Assembly: GCA_934196125.1 (NCBI GenBank)
Contig: CAKPVT010000014.1
Coordinates: 1 to 39,832 of the forward strand
Direction: 5' to 3'
Source: an uncultured Streptococcus sp.
GTDB taxonomy: Bacteria; Bacillota; Bacilli; Lactobacillales; Streptococcaceae
DNA: 39,832 bases
A program made the position numbers and the translations under genes. Numbering within the stretch: position 1 is the first letter of the stretch; every line of letters starts with the position of its first letter. Below are positions 14,168 to 22,789 of the stretch, piece by piece. The notes under the pieces are model-generated. The model saw only the letters and a program-made list of their open reading frames with translations. It was not told the DNA's origin and did no database searches.

Positions 14168-15706
14168 TTACATAAGTTCGTTAAAGTCCCAGACTTCTGT
14201 CCAGCCTTCGTAAAAATCAGGTTCGTGACAAACCATGAGAATGCTTCCTTTGTAGGTTTTTAGGGCACGTTTGAGTTCTTCTTTGGCATCAACATCCAAG
14301 TGGTTGGTTGGTTCGTCAAGGACAAGAACGTTATTTTCACGATTCATTAATAAACAGAAGCGAACTTTGGCTTGCTCACCACCTGAGAGCACCTGAATTT
14401 GACTTTCGATATGTTTTGAAGTCAATCCACAATGTGCAAGTGCTGCACGAACTTCTGCTTGATTGAGCGCTGGGAAAGCATCCCAAACAGCTTCCAGCGG
14501 CGTTTGACGATTTCCTGCTACGACTTCTTGTTCAAAATAACCAAGTTCGATATAATCGCCACGTTCAACACTACCTGAAATTGGCGGGATAATACCAAGC
14601 AAGCTTTTCAACAAAGTCGTTTTACCGATACCATTGGCACCAATGATAGCCACTTTCTGATTGCGCTCAAAAGTGAGATTGAGTGGTTTTGTCAATGGGT
14701 GGTTATAACCAATTTCTAAATTTTGTGTCTGGAAGATGAAACGACTTGGTGTACGTGACTCTTTAAATTCAAAAGAGGGTTTCGGCTTTTCAGATTGTAA
14801 TTCGATGCGTTCCATCTTATCCAATTTTTTCTGACGTGACATTGCCATATTACGTGTTGCAACACGCGCCTTGTTACGATTAACAAAGTCTTGCAAGTCT
14901 GCGATTTCTTTCTGTTGACGTTCATAAGCTGCTTCTAATTGTGCTCTTTTCATGGCATAAACAGCTTGGAAATTATCATAATCACCAGTATAACGCACCA
15001 AATCATGATTTTCCACATGATAAACGATATTGATAACATCATTTAAGAATGGAATGTCATGTGAAATCAAGACAAAGGCATTCTCGTAATTCTGTAAATA
15101 ACGTTTCAACCATTCGATGTGTTCGGCATCAAGGTAGTTAGTCGGTTCGTCCAAAAGTAAGATATCTGGCTTTTCAAGCAACAGTTTTGCCAATAACACC
15201 TTAGTACGTTGCCCGCCAGAAAGTTCGGTAACATCAGAATCCATACCAAAATCCATCACACCAAGGGCACGCGCGACTTCATCGATTTTAGCGTCTAAGG
15301 TGTAAAAATCACGTGATTCCAGACGTTCTTGTAGTTCCCCTACTTCTTCAATCAAAGCGTCCATATCAGCGCCATCATCCGCCATAGACATATAAATCTC
15401 GTTGATACGTGCTTCTGTCTTGAAAAGCTCATCAAAAGCTGTTCGCAAAACGTCACGCACGCTCATTCCTGCCTCAAGAACCGTGTGTTGATCCAAATAA
15501 CCTGCCGTTACGTATTTTGACCACTCTACTTTTCCCTCATCTGGTTGCAAATGACCAGTAACAATGCTCATAAAGGTTGATTTTCCTTCACCATTGGCTC
15601 CGACAAGACCGATATGCTCCCCTTTTAACAGACGAAATGAGACATCCTCAAAAATCGTGCGCTCACCAAAACCATGACTTAAATGTTTAACTTCTAAAAT
15701 ACTCAT
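14168..15706 (-). CDS. ABC-F family ATPase (YkpA/YbiT-like)
   Basis: 512 aa, two ABC ATPase domains in one chain and no membrane segments. Domain 1 has Walker A GLVGANGEGKSTF (about 33-45), signature LSGGQRTK and Walker B ILLLDEPTNYLD. The linker is long, basic and helical (KKLDKMERIELQSEKPKP), as in ribosome-binding ABC-F factors. Domain 2 has Walker A IIGANGIGKTTLL, signature LSGGEQAK and Walker B VLVLDEPTNHLD. Such proteins enter the ribosomal E site and modulate translation; some give antibiotic resistance, but the housekeeping YkpA/YbiT type is the closest by layout. GGAAG precedes ATG 15704-15706. It is transcribed alone, with a hairpin in its leader (15734-15767). Confidence 0.9.
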   Translation of the reverse strand: MSILEVKHLSHGFGERTIFEDVSFRLLKGEHIGLVGANGEGKSTFMSIVTGHLQPDEGKVEWSKYVTAGYLDQHTVLEAGMSVRDVLRTAFDELFKTEARINEIYMSMADDGADMDALIEEVGELQERLESRDFYTLDAKIDEVARALGVMDFGMDSDVTELSGGQRTKVLLAKLLLEKPDILLLDEPTNYLDAEHIEWLKRYLQNYENAFVLISHDIPFLNDVINIVYHVENHDLVRYTGDYDNFQAVYAMKRAQLEAAYERQQKEIADLQDFVNRNKARVATRNMAMSRQKKLDKMERIELQSEKPKPSFEFKESRTPSRFIFQTQNLEIGYNHPLTKPLNLTFERNQKVAIIGANGIGKTTLLKSLLGIIPPISGSVERGDYIELGYFEQEVVAGNRQTPLEAVWDAFPALNQAEVRAALAHCGLTSKHIESQIQVLSGGEQAKVRFCLLMNRENNVLVLDEPTNHLDVDAKEELKRALKTYKGSILMVCHEPDFYEGWTEVWDFNELM

Positions 15707-15733
15707 TACTTATATACTTCCATTCGTTTTTTA

Positions 15734-15767
15734 TTGAAAATAGCTGCGCCAGCAGCCTAATTTTCAA
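15734..15767. repeat. Hairpin in the ABC-F leader, related to 13437-13487
   Basis: TTGAAAAT (15734-15741) pairs with ATTTTCAA (15760-15767), and inside AGCTGC pairs with GCAGCCT leaving one bulge. On the minus strand it contains GCGCAGCTATT, also present in the hairpin at 13437-13487. It lies between the ABC-F promoter and start codon, so it is transcribed as a leader hairpin. It has no T run after it. Confidence 0.6.
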
Positions 15768-15779
15768 ATAATCTTTTCA

Positions 15780-15809
15780 ATTATAGCATGATTTTAAAGC
15801 CTAAATCAA
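15780..15809 (-). promoter_or_regulatory. ABC-F gene promoter
   Basis: On the minus strand TTGATT (15804-15809), an 18-base spacer, then a perfect TATAAT (15780-15785). The predicted leader is about 65 bases and includes the hairpin at 15734-15767. Confidence 0.75.
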
Positions 15810-15845
15810 TGCTTTCTTTTATGAAAACGTTGATTTTCAGTAATT

Positions 15846-15869
15846 AAAAAAGCTCTTGAACAAGAGCTT
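15846..15869 (-). terminator. Terminator of pdxK-pdxU
   Basis: AAGCTCTTG (15850-15858) and CAAGAGCTT (15861-15869) form a 9-bp stem with a 2-nt gap as loop. On the minus strand it ends in TTTTTT. It lies just behind the pdxU stop. Confidence 0.8.
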
Positions 15870-15875
15870 GAAAAA

Positions 15876-16430
15876 TCATTCAGAAATGGTTTTGGGTTGT
15901 GCGTGATGTGAAAAGATTTGTTTGAGAATTGGGTAGAGAATTGGAACAGAGGCAATCGTTACCAGAGCTGAACCGAATGTGCCACCGATTTTAACCAAGG
16001 CTGCTAGGAAAGCAACTTGAAACTGGAGACCACCGACAATGCTATTAATAACCGTGTATTTGACAAGGTTGCTAATAATTTTTGTTATCGCTGCAACAAT
16101 CCCAACAATGATAACGTTGCGCGTTTTATCATCAGAGTGCATTAATTTTTCAAACACAAAATGAAGAACCAGACAAACTATCAAAGACTCTAATATGGTA
16201 ATCCAAACTTCTGCAGCGTATCCATTTAACACATCGAATAAACCTAGTCCGATAGCTGCTACTAGCGCACCTAATCGTGAACCGTAAAGTAAAACAGCAA
16301 CAACCACTAAAGCATTTCCGAAATGGACAAATTGAGCTCCAAGAGGAATACGCAAAAATTGGACACTAATGAAAATTAAAGCCGCATATAAGCTTAATTC
16401 GACAAGTTGACGTGTAGTGAGATGTTTCAT
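15876..16430 (-). CDS. pdxU: ECF transporter S component for vitamin B6 (PdxU-like)
   Basis: 184 aa with about six membrane helices, the size and shape of an energy-coupling-factor substrate-binding subunit. Features are LVELSLYAALIFISVQFLRIP near the N-terminus, HFGNALVVVAVLLYG, and a C-terminal helix ending in a basic tail. It would bind a vitamin and work with the shared EcfA/EcfT module encoded elsewhere. Specificity is inferred from context: its ATG overlaps the stop of the pyridoxal kinase gene (ATGA) and a MocR/PdxR-type regulator is divergent. AGGAGG lies 8 bases upstream. Hydroxymethylpyrimidine or thiamine would be the alternative substrate, but the neighbours argue for B6. Confidence 0.82.
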   Translation of the reverse strand: MKHLTTRQLVELSLYAALIFISVQFLRIPLGAQFVHFGNALVVVAVLLYGSRLGALVAAIGLGLFDVLNGYAAEVWITILESLIVCLVLHFVFEKLMHSDDKTRNVIIVGIVAAITKIISNLVKYTVINSIVGGLQFQVAFLAALVKIGGTFGSALVTIASVPILYPILKQIFSHHAQPKTISE

Positions 16431-17287
16431 TCTTTTTCCTCCTTCAAGCGCTTCATTTGAATGGCTAAATCCAACAAATAAGGTTCATAACAAAGTCCTA
16501 ATTTCAAATCTCGTTTCAACTCTAAAGTCAATTGCAAGGTTTTATCAATAAAATCAAGCGCTACTTCTGCTGTTTTATCCAACGATAAGCCATGAAAATA
16601 ACCAGCTCCCAAAACAGCACACAATAAATCACCTGTTCCAAAAAAATGATGCGGATAAGCCCTAGACATATGATAAGTAATGTTGTCGCTCTGCTGATTG
16701 AAATGTGCTAATCCGATTTGCTCTGCTTCAAAAGAAACACCCGTTAAAATCACGTGCTTATTATGAAATTTTTCTAGCCTTAAAAGCAATTCTTCAATAT
16801 CTCTTCTTGTATAATCTTCACCGAGATAAGGAACATCTGCTAGTAAACAAGCTTCAGTAATGTTTGGCGTAATGACATCAGCATTCTGGCAAAATTGCTG
16901 CATGACGGTCACAAAATCTTGCTGATAACCTACATACAAACGCCCATTGTCAGCCATGATAGGGTCAACAAAACGTGCCAGTTTTCTTTGTTTAGCAAAT
17001 TTTGCTATTTGATGCAATTGTTCTTGAGAGTTGAAATACCCAGTCACCAAGCCATCAACAGAAAAATTTAAGGTATTCCACTGGGTTAAAAAGCCTGTTG
17101 CCGCTTGATTCAATTCTGTAATACTAATATTTTCAAAACCACCTGTATGCGACGATAAAAGCACTGTTGGCAACGGAATGACCTCAATCTGACAAGCTGA
17201 CAAAACAGGTAAAGCCGTTGACAAGGCGACCTTGCCCAAACCGACAATATCATTGGCAACGATAACTGACTTTGTAGGTTTCTTCAT
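16427..17287 (-). CDS. pdxK: Pyridoxal/pyridoxine kinase
   Basis: A PfkB/ribokinase-fold kinase that phosphorylates B6 vitamers with ATP. Visible features are the N-terminal VIVANDIVGLGKVALSTALPVLS, the substrate-side stretch PLPTVLLSSHTGGF, VDPIMADNGRLY, NADVITPNITEACLL (a family signature), and the anion-hole and catalytic-base motif FGTGDLLCAVL. The start is uncertain: ATG at 17285-17287 is used here (286 aa), but TTG nine bases upstream (17294-17296) is in frame, and neither has a strong ribosome-binding site. The 3' end overlaps pdxU. The divergent pdxR probably controls both genes through the 125-base intergenic region. Confidence 0.9.
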   Translation of the reverse strand: MKKPTKSVIVANDIVGLGKVALSTALPVLSACQIEVIPLPTVLLSSHTGGFENISITELNQAATGFLTQWNTLNFSVDGLVTGYFNSQEQLHQIAKFAKQRKLARFVDPIMADNGRLYVGYQQDFVTVMQQFCQNADVITPNITEACLLADVPYLGEDYTRRDIEELLLRLEKFHNKHVILTGVSFEAEQIGLAHFNQQSDNITYHMSRAYPHHFFGTGDLLCAVLGAGYFHGLSLDKTAEVALDFIDKTLQLTLELKRDLKLGLCYEPYLLDLAIQMKRLKEEKE

Positions 17288-17351
17288 AAAAAGCAACTTT
17301 CTAATCTTTTCTCTAAAATAGTGATATCTTTAGATTAAGAGATTAAAAATA

Positions 17352-17380
17352 TTGTAAGAAAATTCAATTTATAATACAAT
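17352..17380 (+). promoter_or_regulatory. pdxR promoter
   Basis: TTGTAA (17352-17357), a 17-base spacer, then TACAAT (17375-17380), 32 bases before the start codon. To its left, 17312-17346 contains related motifs (TAATCTTTTCTCT and AGATTAAGAGATTAA) that may be PdxR-binding sites. Confidence 0.6.
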
Positions 17381-17412
17381 AGAAACAATTAAAAACTGTA
17401 TGGGGACAGTCT

Positions 17413-18675
17413 ATGACAAGTAAATATCAAGAAATCATGACGGCTATTGTAGAACAAATCGAATCTGGAATCTTAAAAAAAGGGGATAAAATCCCTTCAA
17501 TTCGTGCCCTTAGTCAAACTTATCATTGTAGCAAAGACACGGTACAACGAGCACTCTTGGAACTCAAATTTAAAAATTACATCTATGCTGTTAACAAGAG
17601 CGGTTATTACGTTCTTGAAGGCAAAAGTCAAAAAGAAGAGCCGCTTAATTTGAGTTTGACAGAATATAATAACATGGCGTACGAGGATTTCACGACGTGT
17701 TTGACAGAAACGTTAGTTAATCGCGAAAATTACCTTTTTAACTACTACTATCAACAACAAGGGTTGCAAGAATTAATTCTATCCTTAAAAAACTACTTGG
17801 AAAAAGGGGCTATTTATGCTAAGGAAAACGAGATTTTAGTCACTTCAGGAACCCAACAAGCACTTTATATTCTTTCACAAGTTTCATTTCCAAATAAAAA
17901 GACAACGATTCTCTTAGAACAGCCGACTTATCACCGTATGATTGATTTGGTGACTTCACAAAATCTTCCTTACCAGACGATTGAGCGTGATTTTAATGGC
18001 ATTGATTTGACGACATTAGAACGATTGTTTAAAATGCAAGACATCAAGTTTTTCTACACGATTTCACGATTTTCAAACCCACTCGGGCTATCTTATACCG
18101 CAACTGAAAAGCAAAAAATTGTAGAATTAGCTCAAAAACATGACGTTTACATCATCGAAGATGATTACATGGGAGATTTCACGAAATCAACGGATTTACC
18201 CTTGCATTATTATGATACGTCAGGTCATGTTATCTACTTAAAATCATTTTCAATGACCATTTTCCCAGCTTTGCGTCTTGGGACAATTGTGCTTCCTCAG
18301 CCACTAATGCAAGCTTTTCTAGAACACAAAAAAATGATTGACTATGACACCAATCTCATTATGCAAAAAGCCTTGTCTCTCTATTTGGATAGTGGCATGT
18401 TTGAAAAAAATCTGAATTATCTGAGTCAGGTCTTTCATGAACAAGTTGCTAAAACGACCGTGCTTCTCTCACAATTTCCAAATATTCAGCATTACAGCGC
18501 ATCGCTCCAGTACCTTTTGATTGAATTGCCGCAAGATAGACATTTAGGAGAACTCAAATTCACCAATAAAATCAATTATTTAGAAAATAGTTATCTGACA
18601 ACTCCTCAAAAGTGTTTTATCCAAATTCCAAATGATATTTATTTATCAGAAACGCTAAATATTATTGCAAAATAA
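17413..18675 (+). CDS. pdxR: MocR/PdxR-type regulator (GntR helix-turn-helix plus aminotransferase domain)
   Basis: 420 aa. Residues 1-70 are a GntR winged helix (GDKIPSIRALSQTYHCSKDTVQRALLEL). Residues about 90-400 have the fold of a class I aminotransferase, here a PLP sensor rather than an enzyme. SGTQQALYILSQ starts the cofactor pocket, SRFSNPLG contacts substrate, D250-D251-Y252 (IIEDDYMGDF) binds the pyridine nitrogen side, and K277 in YLKSFSMTIFPALRLG is the expected PLP-linking lysine. PdxR proteins control B6 synthesis or salvage genes; the divergent pdxK-pdxU pair fits this. ATG 17413 follows GGGGA. The chain is somewhat shorter than typical members (about 450-480 aa). Confidence 0.88.
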   Translation: MTSKYQEIMTAIVEQIESGILKKGDKIPSIRALSQTYHCSKDTVQRALLELKFKNYIYAVNKSGYYVLEGKSQKEEPLNLSLTEYNNMAYEDFTTCLTETLVNRENYLFNYYYQQQGLQELILSLKNYLEKGAIYAKENEILVTSGTQQALYILSQVSFPNKKTTILLEQPTYHRMIDLVTSQNLPYQTIERDFNGIDLTTLERLFKMQDIKFFYTISRFSNPLGLSYTATEKQKIVELAQKHDVYIIEDDYMGDFTKSTDLPLHYYDTSGHVIYLKSFSMTIFPALRLGTIVLPQPLMQAFLEHKKMIDYDTNLIMQKALSLYLDSGMFEKNLNYLSQVFHEQVAKTTVLLSQFPNIQHYSASLQYLLIELPQDRHLGELKFTNKINYLENSYLTTPQKCFIQIPNDIYLSETLNIIAK

Positions 18676-18690
18676 TCTAATATATAATGC

Positions 18691-18727
18691 AAAGAATCCC
18701 CAGAAATTTAGCTTTCTGAGGATTCTT
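18691..18727. terminator. Bidirectional terminator between pdxR and dapA
   Basis: AAGAATCC and GGATTCTT, extended inward by CAGAAA and TTTCTG, form an imperfect hairpin. It separates the convergent pdxR and dapA genes and can serve both. Confidence 0.65.
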
Positions 18728-18736
18728 ATGTTTATA

Positions 18737-19665
18737 TTAATAATCTGGACGTAAAACACCTGTGACTGTTTCTTTGGTAGCTTCAACATCATCGTCAATG
18801 ACAACGTCAATAATGCGTTTCGCATCTTCTGGTGGGCATGATACCAATGGTAAACGCAATGGACCAGCTTCAAATCCAAGGTAATTCAACACCGCTTTGA
18901 CTGGTGCAGGACTAGGATAAGAGAATAATGCATTGACTTTCGGAATGAATTGACGTTGAATAGCTGCTGCTTTTTTTATATCGCTATTTTCAATCGCTGT
19001 AAGCATTTCGTCATCGTTAACGTGAGAGGCAACAAAAATAACACCGTCAACCCCAAGATTCATCGCATGAAAAGCGTCGCCGTCCTCACCTGTATAAATC
19101 AAGAAATCATCAGGCTTGTGCTCGATAAGGTAAGCCATATTAGCAAGGCTTGTACATTCTTTCACACCAATAATATTGGGGTGTTCAACCAAACGCAACA
19201 TGGTTTCTGGTGTCATTTCAACAACACGACCAGGAATATTATAAATGATAATTGGAAGCTCACTCGCATCGGCAATTGCTTTAAAATGTTGATACATACC
19301 TTCTTGAGATGGTTTGTTATAATAAGGAACAATAGCAAGACCAGCAGCAAAGCCACCAAATGATAACGCGTTCTTCTGGTGCGCAAATTCGATAGAATCA
19401 CGTGTGTCATTTGTACCAACACCAGCGATTAACGGCACACGACCATTAACGATTTTTTAACAGCAGCGAAAAGCTTTAATTCTTCATCGTGGGTTAGTGT
19501 TGGACTTTCAGCAGTTGTTCCCGCTAACAAGATTCCGTCAGTGTGGTGAGCAAGCAAATGTTCAACAAGTTTTGGCAGAGCGTCAAAATTAATTGATTCG
19601 TCGGCATTAAATGGGGTAATCATCGCAGTGATGATTTTTACATTTCTTAAATCTTCAATAGCCAT
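18737..19665 (-). pseudogene. dapA: 4-hydroxy-tetrahydrodipicolinate synthase DapA, one-base frameshift
   Basis: DapA condenses pyruvate with aspartate semialdehyde, the first step of the lysine branch. The 5' part from ATG 19663-19665 (behind AGGAG) encodes the TIM-barrel start and the motif LAGTTAESPTLTHDEE. At 19454-19459 a run of six A (minus strand) replaces the seven needed for VKKIVNGRVPLIAG, and the frame is lost. The rest, from VPLIAGVGTNDTRDS to the normal end, is intact, including YNIPGR and the Schiff-base lysine in IGVKECTS. Asd is directly upstream, so substrate supply and use were one operon. A single homopolymer change could be sequencing error or a reversible slip, so functional loss is not certain. 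Confidence 0.88.
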
Positions 19666-19723
19666 AGTAATCTCCTATTCTGTTAATTGTGTGAGATTTA
19701 GGGATTTGTTTAGAGTAAATACG

Positions 19724-19757
19724 CTCAAAGACCAGTCTCCTAGGAAACTGACTTGAG
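19724..19757 (-). other. Hairpin in the asd-dapA intergenic region
   Basis: On the minus strand CAGTTTCC pairs with GGAGACTG around TA, with outer CTCAA/TTGAG arms. No T run follows it. It may be an RNA-processing or stability element between the two genes rather than a terminator. Confidence 0.45.
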
Positions 19758-19767
19758 TTATTTATGA

Positions 19768-20844
19768 TTATTTGAGTTCAAATTTAAGCTCTTTAGTTGG
19801 GTGTACAAGACCACGTTTATGGAGAGTCTCAGCAATTTGAACAGAATTCCATGCTGCACCTTTAAGAAGGTTGTCTGAAACAACCCACATATGGATACCA
19901 TTTTCAACGTCTAAGTCTTTACGGATACGACCAACGAATGTTTCGCGTTTGCCAATAGCATTAGCAGCTTGTGGGTAAACTTGATTAGCAACATCATCTT
20001 CAAGGACAGCTCCTGGGAAGGCAGCAATTGCCGCTTTAAGTTCTTCAATTGGCGCTACTTCTTTTGTTTCGATGTAAACAGATTCGGAATGAGAGAAAAG
20101 AACTGGCACACGAACACAAGTTGCAGAAACTGGAAGGTCTGGTTCTTCCATGATTTTCTTCGTTTCGTTTGTCATTTTCATTTCTTCGTAAGTGTAGTCA
20201 TTGTCAGTAAAGACATCAATTTGCGCAAGAGCGTTAAATGCGATTGGGAAGTGTTTCTTATCACCACCGCATGGCAAAATATCAGCGTGAACATCTTTTG
20301 GTTCAGCACCGTCATTGACTACTTCTTTGATTTCACGAATAGTTTCGTTAATAGCTGATTGACCTGCACCAGATACGGCTTGGTACGTTGAGATGATAAT
20401 ACGGCTCAAGCCCCATTTTTGGCGGACAGGTTCCAAAGCAACCATCATTTGGATAGTTGAACAGTTTGGAGAAGCAATGATACCGTTGTGAGCATCCAAA
20501 GCGTGAGCATTGACTTCAGGTACGACCAGTGGCACATCTGGATTTTGACGGAAATATGATGTGTTATCGACAACAACCGCTCCTGCTTTAACAGCATATG
20601 GAGCGAATTTCGCTGACACAGAACCACCTGCAGAGAAAAGAGCAATATCAACGCCTTCAAATGAATCTTCGGTTGTCAATTCAACAGTAACATCTTGTCC
20701 CTTATACTTCAATACTTTTCCAGCAGAACGTGAAGATGACAAAAGACGTACTTTGGCAATAGGGAGTGTTGATTGTTCTAATTGTTGAATCATGCGAGTT
20801 CCAACGGCGCCTGTGGCACCAACGACAGCGACTGTATAGCCCAT
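19768..20844 (-). CDS. asd: Aspartate-semialdehyde dehydrogenase
   Basis: 358 aa. It reduces aspartyl phosphate to aspartate semialdehyde with NADPH, the branch point for lysine, threonine and methionine. The NADP motif VAVVGATGAVGTRM is at residues 5-18. The catalytic cysteine is C128 in IIASPNCSTIQMM. The C-terminal helix MWVVSDNLLKGAAWNSVQIAE is characteristic. The start used is ATG 20842-20844, behind GGAAGAGG; the frame is open 13 codons further up but that part has no ribosome-binding site. An asd RNA lies upstream (20966-21127) and dapA follows. Confidence 0.97.
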   Translation of the reverse strand: MGYTVAVVGATGAVGTRMIQQLEQSTLPIAKVRLLSSSRSAGKVLKYKGQDVTVELTTEDSFEGVDIALFSAGGSVSAKFAPYAVKAGAVVVDNTSYFRQNPDVPLVVPEVNAHALDAHNGIIASPNCSTIQMMVALEPVRQKWGLSRIIISTYQAVSGAGQSAINETIREIKEVVNDGAEPKDVHADILPCGGDKKHFPIAFNALAQIDVFTDNDYTYEEMKMTNETKKIMEEPDLPVSATCVRVPVLFSHSESVYIETKEVAPIEELKAAIAAFPGAVLEDDVANQVYPQAANAIGKRETFVGRIRKDLDVENGIHMWVVSDNLLKGAAWNSVQIAETLHKRGLVHPTKELKFELK

Positions 20845-20965
20845 TTCAATACCTCTTCCTGAAAAATAGTGTACTATTCTCAATTTTCTAAAAAATTATA
20901 GTAGATACATTATACAATTTTTTGAGGTAAAAGAAAAGACTGAATTTTAAAAATATTTTGACAAC

Positions 20966-21127
20966 AAAAAACTCCCTACCAAAAAGTAGGGAGACGAGGC
21001 ACTCAAACGAGTGTGACAAAAAGGTTCACACAAATTGTCAAGGTCCGCTCCTGCGTTTCTAGTCGAACTAGAATGACCTCCTCTGCGCAAATAAACTCTC
21101 AAATCGAGTTAATTCGGCTCATCGCAT
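20966..21127 (-). ncRNA. asd RNA motif (about 162 nt) upstream of asd
   Basis: A conserved structured RNA of this size is known upstream of asd in lactic acid bacteria (the asd RNA motif, detected in S. pyogenes as an RNA of about 170 nt). Here the unit has its own promoter (21134-21161) and a strong terminator: CTCCCTAC pairs with GTAGGGAG (20972-20979 and 20986-20993), followed on the minus strand by six T. Inside are several stems, including TTCTAGT/ACTAGAA, AGGTC/GGACC, GTGTGA/TCACAC and ACTC/GAGT. The identification rests on position, length and context, not on a covariance search. I saw no lysine-riboswitch signature. Confidence 0.8.
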
Positions 21128-21133
21128 GCAACT

Positions 21134-21161
21134 AGTATATCACAGATAGTAAGATTTGCAA
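21134..21161 (-). promoter_or_regulatory. Promoter of the asd RNA
   Basis: On the minus strand TTGCAA (21156-21161), a 16-base spacer, then TATACT (21134-21139). It lies directly behind the cls stop codon at 21172. Confidence 0.65.
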
Positions 21162-21171
21162 AGAGCTACTC

Positions 21172-22755
21172 CTACATCAACGGTGCGATGGTTTTGACAA
21201 GGAGTCCGATGATTTTTTCGTGTGCTGGGCGGTTGTTAACCATTTCAGGGGTAACGCGTTTGCAGTCTTTTAAGGTTTGCATACAGTCCTTATAAATATC
21301 CTGAATGGCATCAACTTTGTACATATAGGTAGCACATTCAAAATGGTGATACAAACTACGGTAATCAAGGTTAATTGTCCCAACAACAGCCTTGCTATCA
21401 TCGCTAATAAAGACTTTAGCATGAACAAAACCTGGTTTATAAAGGTAAATTTTAACACCAGAGCGCATGAGTTTGCTGAAATAAGTCCTAGCTAGAGCAT
21501 ATGGAATTGGTTTGTCAGGAATTCCTGGCATAATAATTCGGACATCTACACCACGTTCAGCCGCAAAGCAGATAGCATGCTCCATTTCACTATCCAAAAT
21601 CAGGTAAGGTGTCATGATATAAACGTAATCTCTGGCGTGGTTGAGGATGTCGATATAAACATTTTCTCCTACTTTATCGGTATCCAAAGGAGAATCTCCA
21701 TAAGGAATGACATAACCGTTGGCACGCCTTGATTTATCATGTTCAACTAGATAAGGTTCGATAACCAATTCTTTTTCGGTTACAGACCACATTTGCAAGA
21801 AGAGCACGACAAAACTGTTAACAGCTTCGCCCTCAAGCATGATTGCAGTATCTTTCCAATGACCAAAACGTTCTAATTTATTAATGTATTCATCTGCCAA
21901 ATTCACGCCACCTGTGAAGCCGACTTTACCGTCGATAACAATGATTTTTCGGTGGTCACGGTAATTATAATAAGTCGAGATAAATGGTGAAATCGGTAAA
22001 AATGCCTTTGCTTGAATTCCTAGTTTTTTCAAACGTTGTGTGTAGTCAAAAGACAAGGTTGAAAATTCAATCATGCCATCATAAAGAACACGAACTTCAA
22101 CGCCTTCTTTCACTTTTTGCTCGAGAATACTAAGAATTTCACCCCACATAACTCCCTCAGCGATGATGAAAAATTCCATAAAAATGTACTTTTCGGCTTT
22201 AAGTAGCTGTTTTTTTAATTCTTCAAAAAAAGCTTCACCAATCGGAAAATAAGTGACCTCTGTATTTTGATAAGCTGGGAAATTTCCACGGCTACGTTCA
22301 AAATATTGTACCAAATGATAAGTCGTCGATGTGTTATCTTTTAAAGCTTTCAAAATCTCTTGATTGTCTGGCAAATATTCAGCACTGCTATCAACCAATT
22401 CATTCATTTGTCGCTTAAGCCCACGATAGCTCCAGTCAAGTTTGGTATAAATGAGAAAAAGTGACCCTAATAATGGCGCAATCATAACCAAAATCAGCCA
22501 TGTAACGCGCGAGAGAGCATCCATTTCACTATTTACCAAATATAAAACAACTGTAATAGCCAAAGCGCGCTCGATAATTTCCATCCAAATGCGGTATTGA
22601 TCAAGCCAAATAAAGGAAGCTATCAAGAAAAATAGTTGCAGTATCAAGAAAACAGAAATAACGGTTGTTCGACTAAAAATCCCTCGAAGAAAACTACGTC
22701 GGCTCTTGTCCAACAAGCGCATAGCTTTATCTTTGTTTTTATTTTCGATAATCAT
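21172..22755 (-). CDS. cls: Cardiolipin synthase
   Basis: 527 aa, a membrane enzyme of the phospholipase D superfamily that joins phosphatidylglycerol molecules to form cardiolipin. Two or three N-terminal membrane segments (VISVFLILQLFFLIASFIW, ALAITVVLYLV and LILVMIAPLLGSLFLIY) are followed by two catalytic HKD motifs. These are YRDHRKIIVIDGKVGFTGG and FVHAKVFISDDSKAVVGT, each H-x-K-x4-D. The length matches bacterial Cls. ATG 22753-22755 follows GGAGG. No terminator is visible at its 3' end, so some transcription may enter the asd RNA region. Confidence 0.95.
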   Translation of the reverse strand: MIIENKNKDKAMRLLDKSRRSFLRGIFSRTTVISVFLILQLFFLIASFIWLDQYRIWMEIIERALAITVVLYLVNSEMDALSRVTWLILVMIAPLLGSLFLIYTKLDWSYRGLKRQMNELVDSSAEYLPDNQEILKALKDNTSTTYHLVQYFERSRGNFPAYQNTEVTYFPIGEAFFEELKKQLLKAEKYIFMEFFIIAEGVMWGEILSILEQKVKEGVEVRVLYDGMIEFSTLSFDYTQRLKKLGIQAKAFLPISPFISTYYNYRDHRKIIVIDGKVGFTGGVNLADEYINKLERFGHWKDTAIMLEGEAVNSFVVLFLQMWSVTEKELVIEPYLVEHDKSRRANGYVIPYGDSPLDTDKVGENVYIDILNHARDYVYIMTPYLILDSEMEHAICFAAERGVDVRIIMPGIPDKPIPYALARTYFSKLMRSGVKIYLYKPGFVHAKVFISDDSKAVVGTINLDYRSLYHHFECATYMYKVDAIQDIYKDCMQTLKDCKRVTPEMVNNRPAHEKIIGLLVKTIAPLM

Positions 22756-22789
22756 AAATAACCTCCATGTTCATCTGTTCTTGTTAACC

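Noticed and set aside
19440..19465. Programmed ribosomal frameshifting in dapA
   Set aside because: No downstream pseudoknot or upstream Shine-Dalgarno-like stimulator is apparent, and DapA is not known to use it. A simple indel or sequencing error is more likely.
20966..21127. Lysine riboswitch (L box) upstream of asd-dapA
   Set aside because: The conserved L-box segments are not present. Size, stems and position fit the asd RNA motif better.
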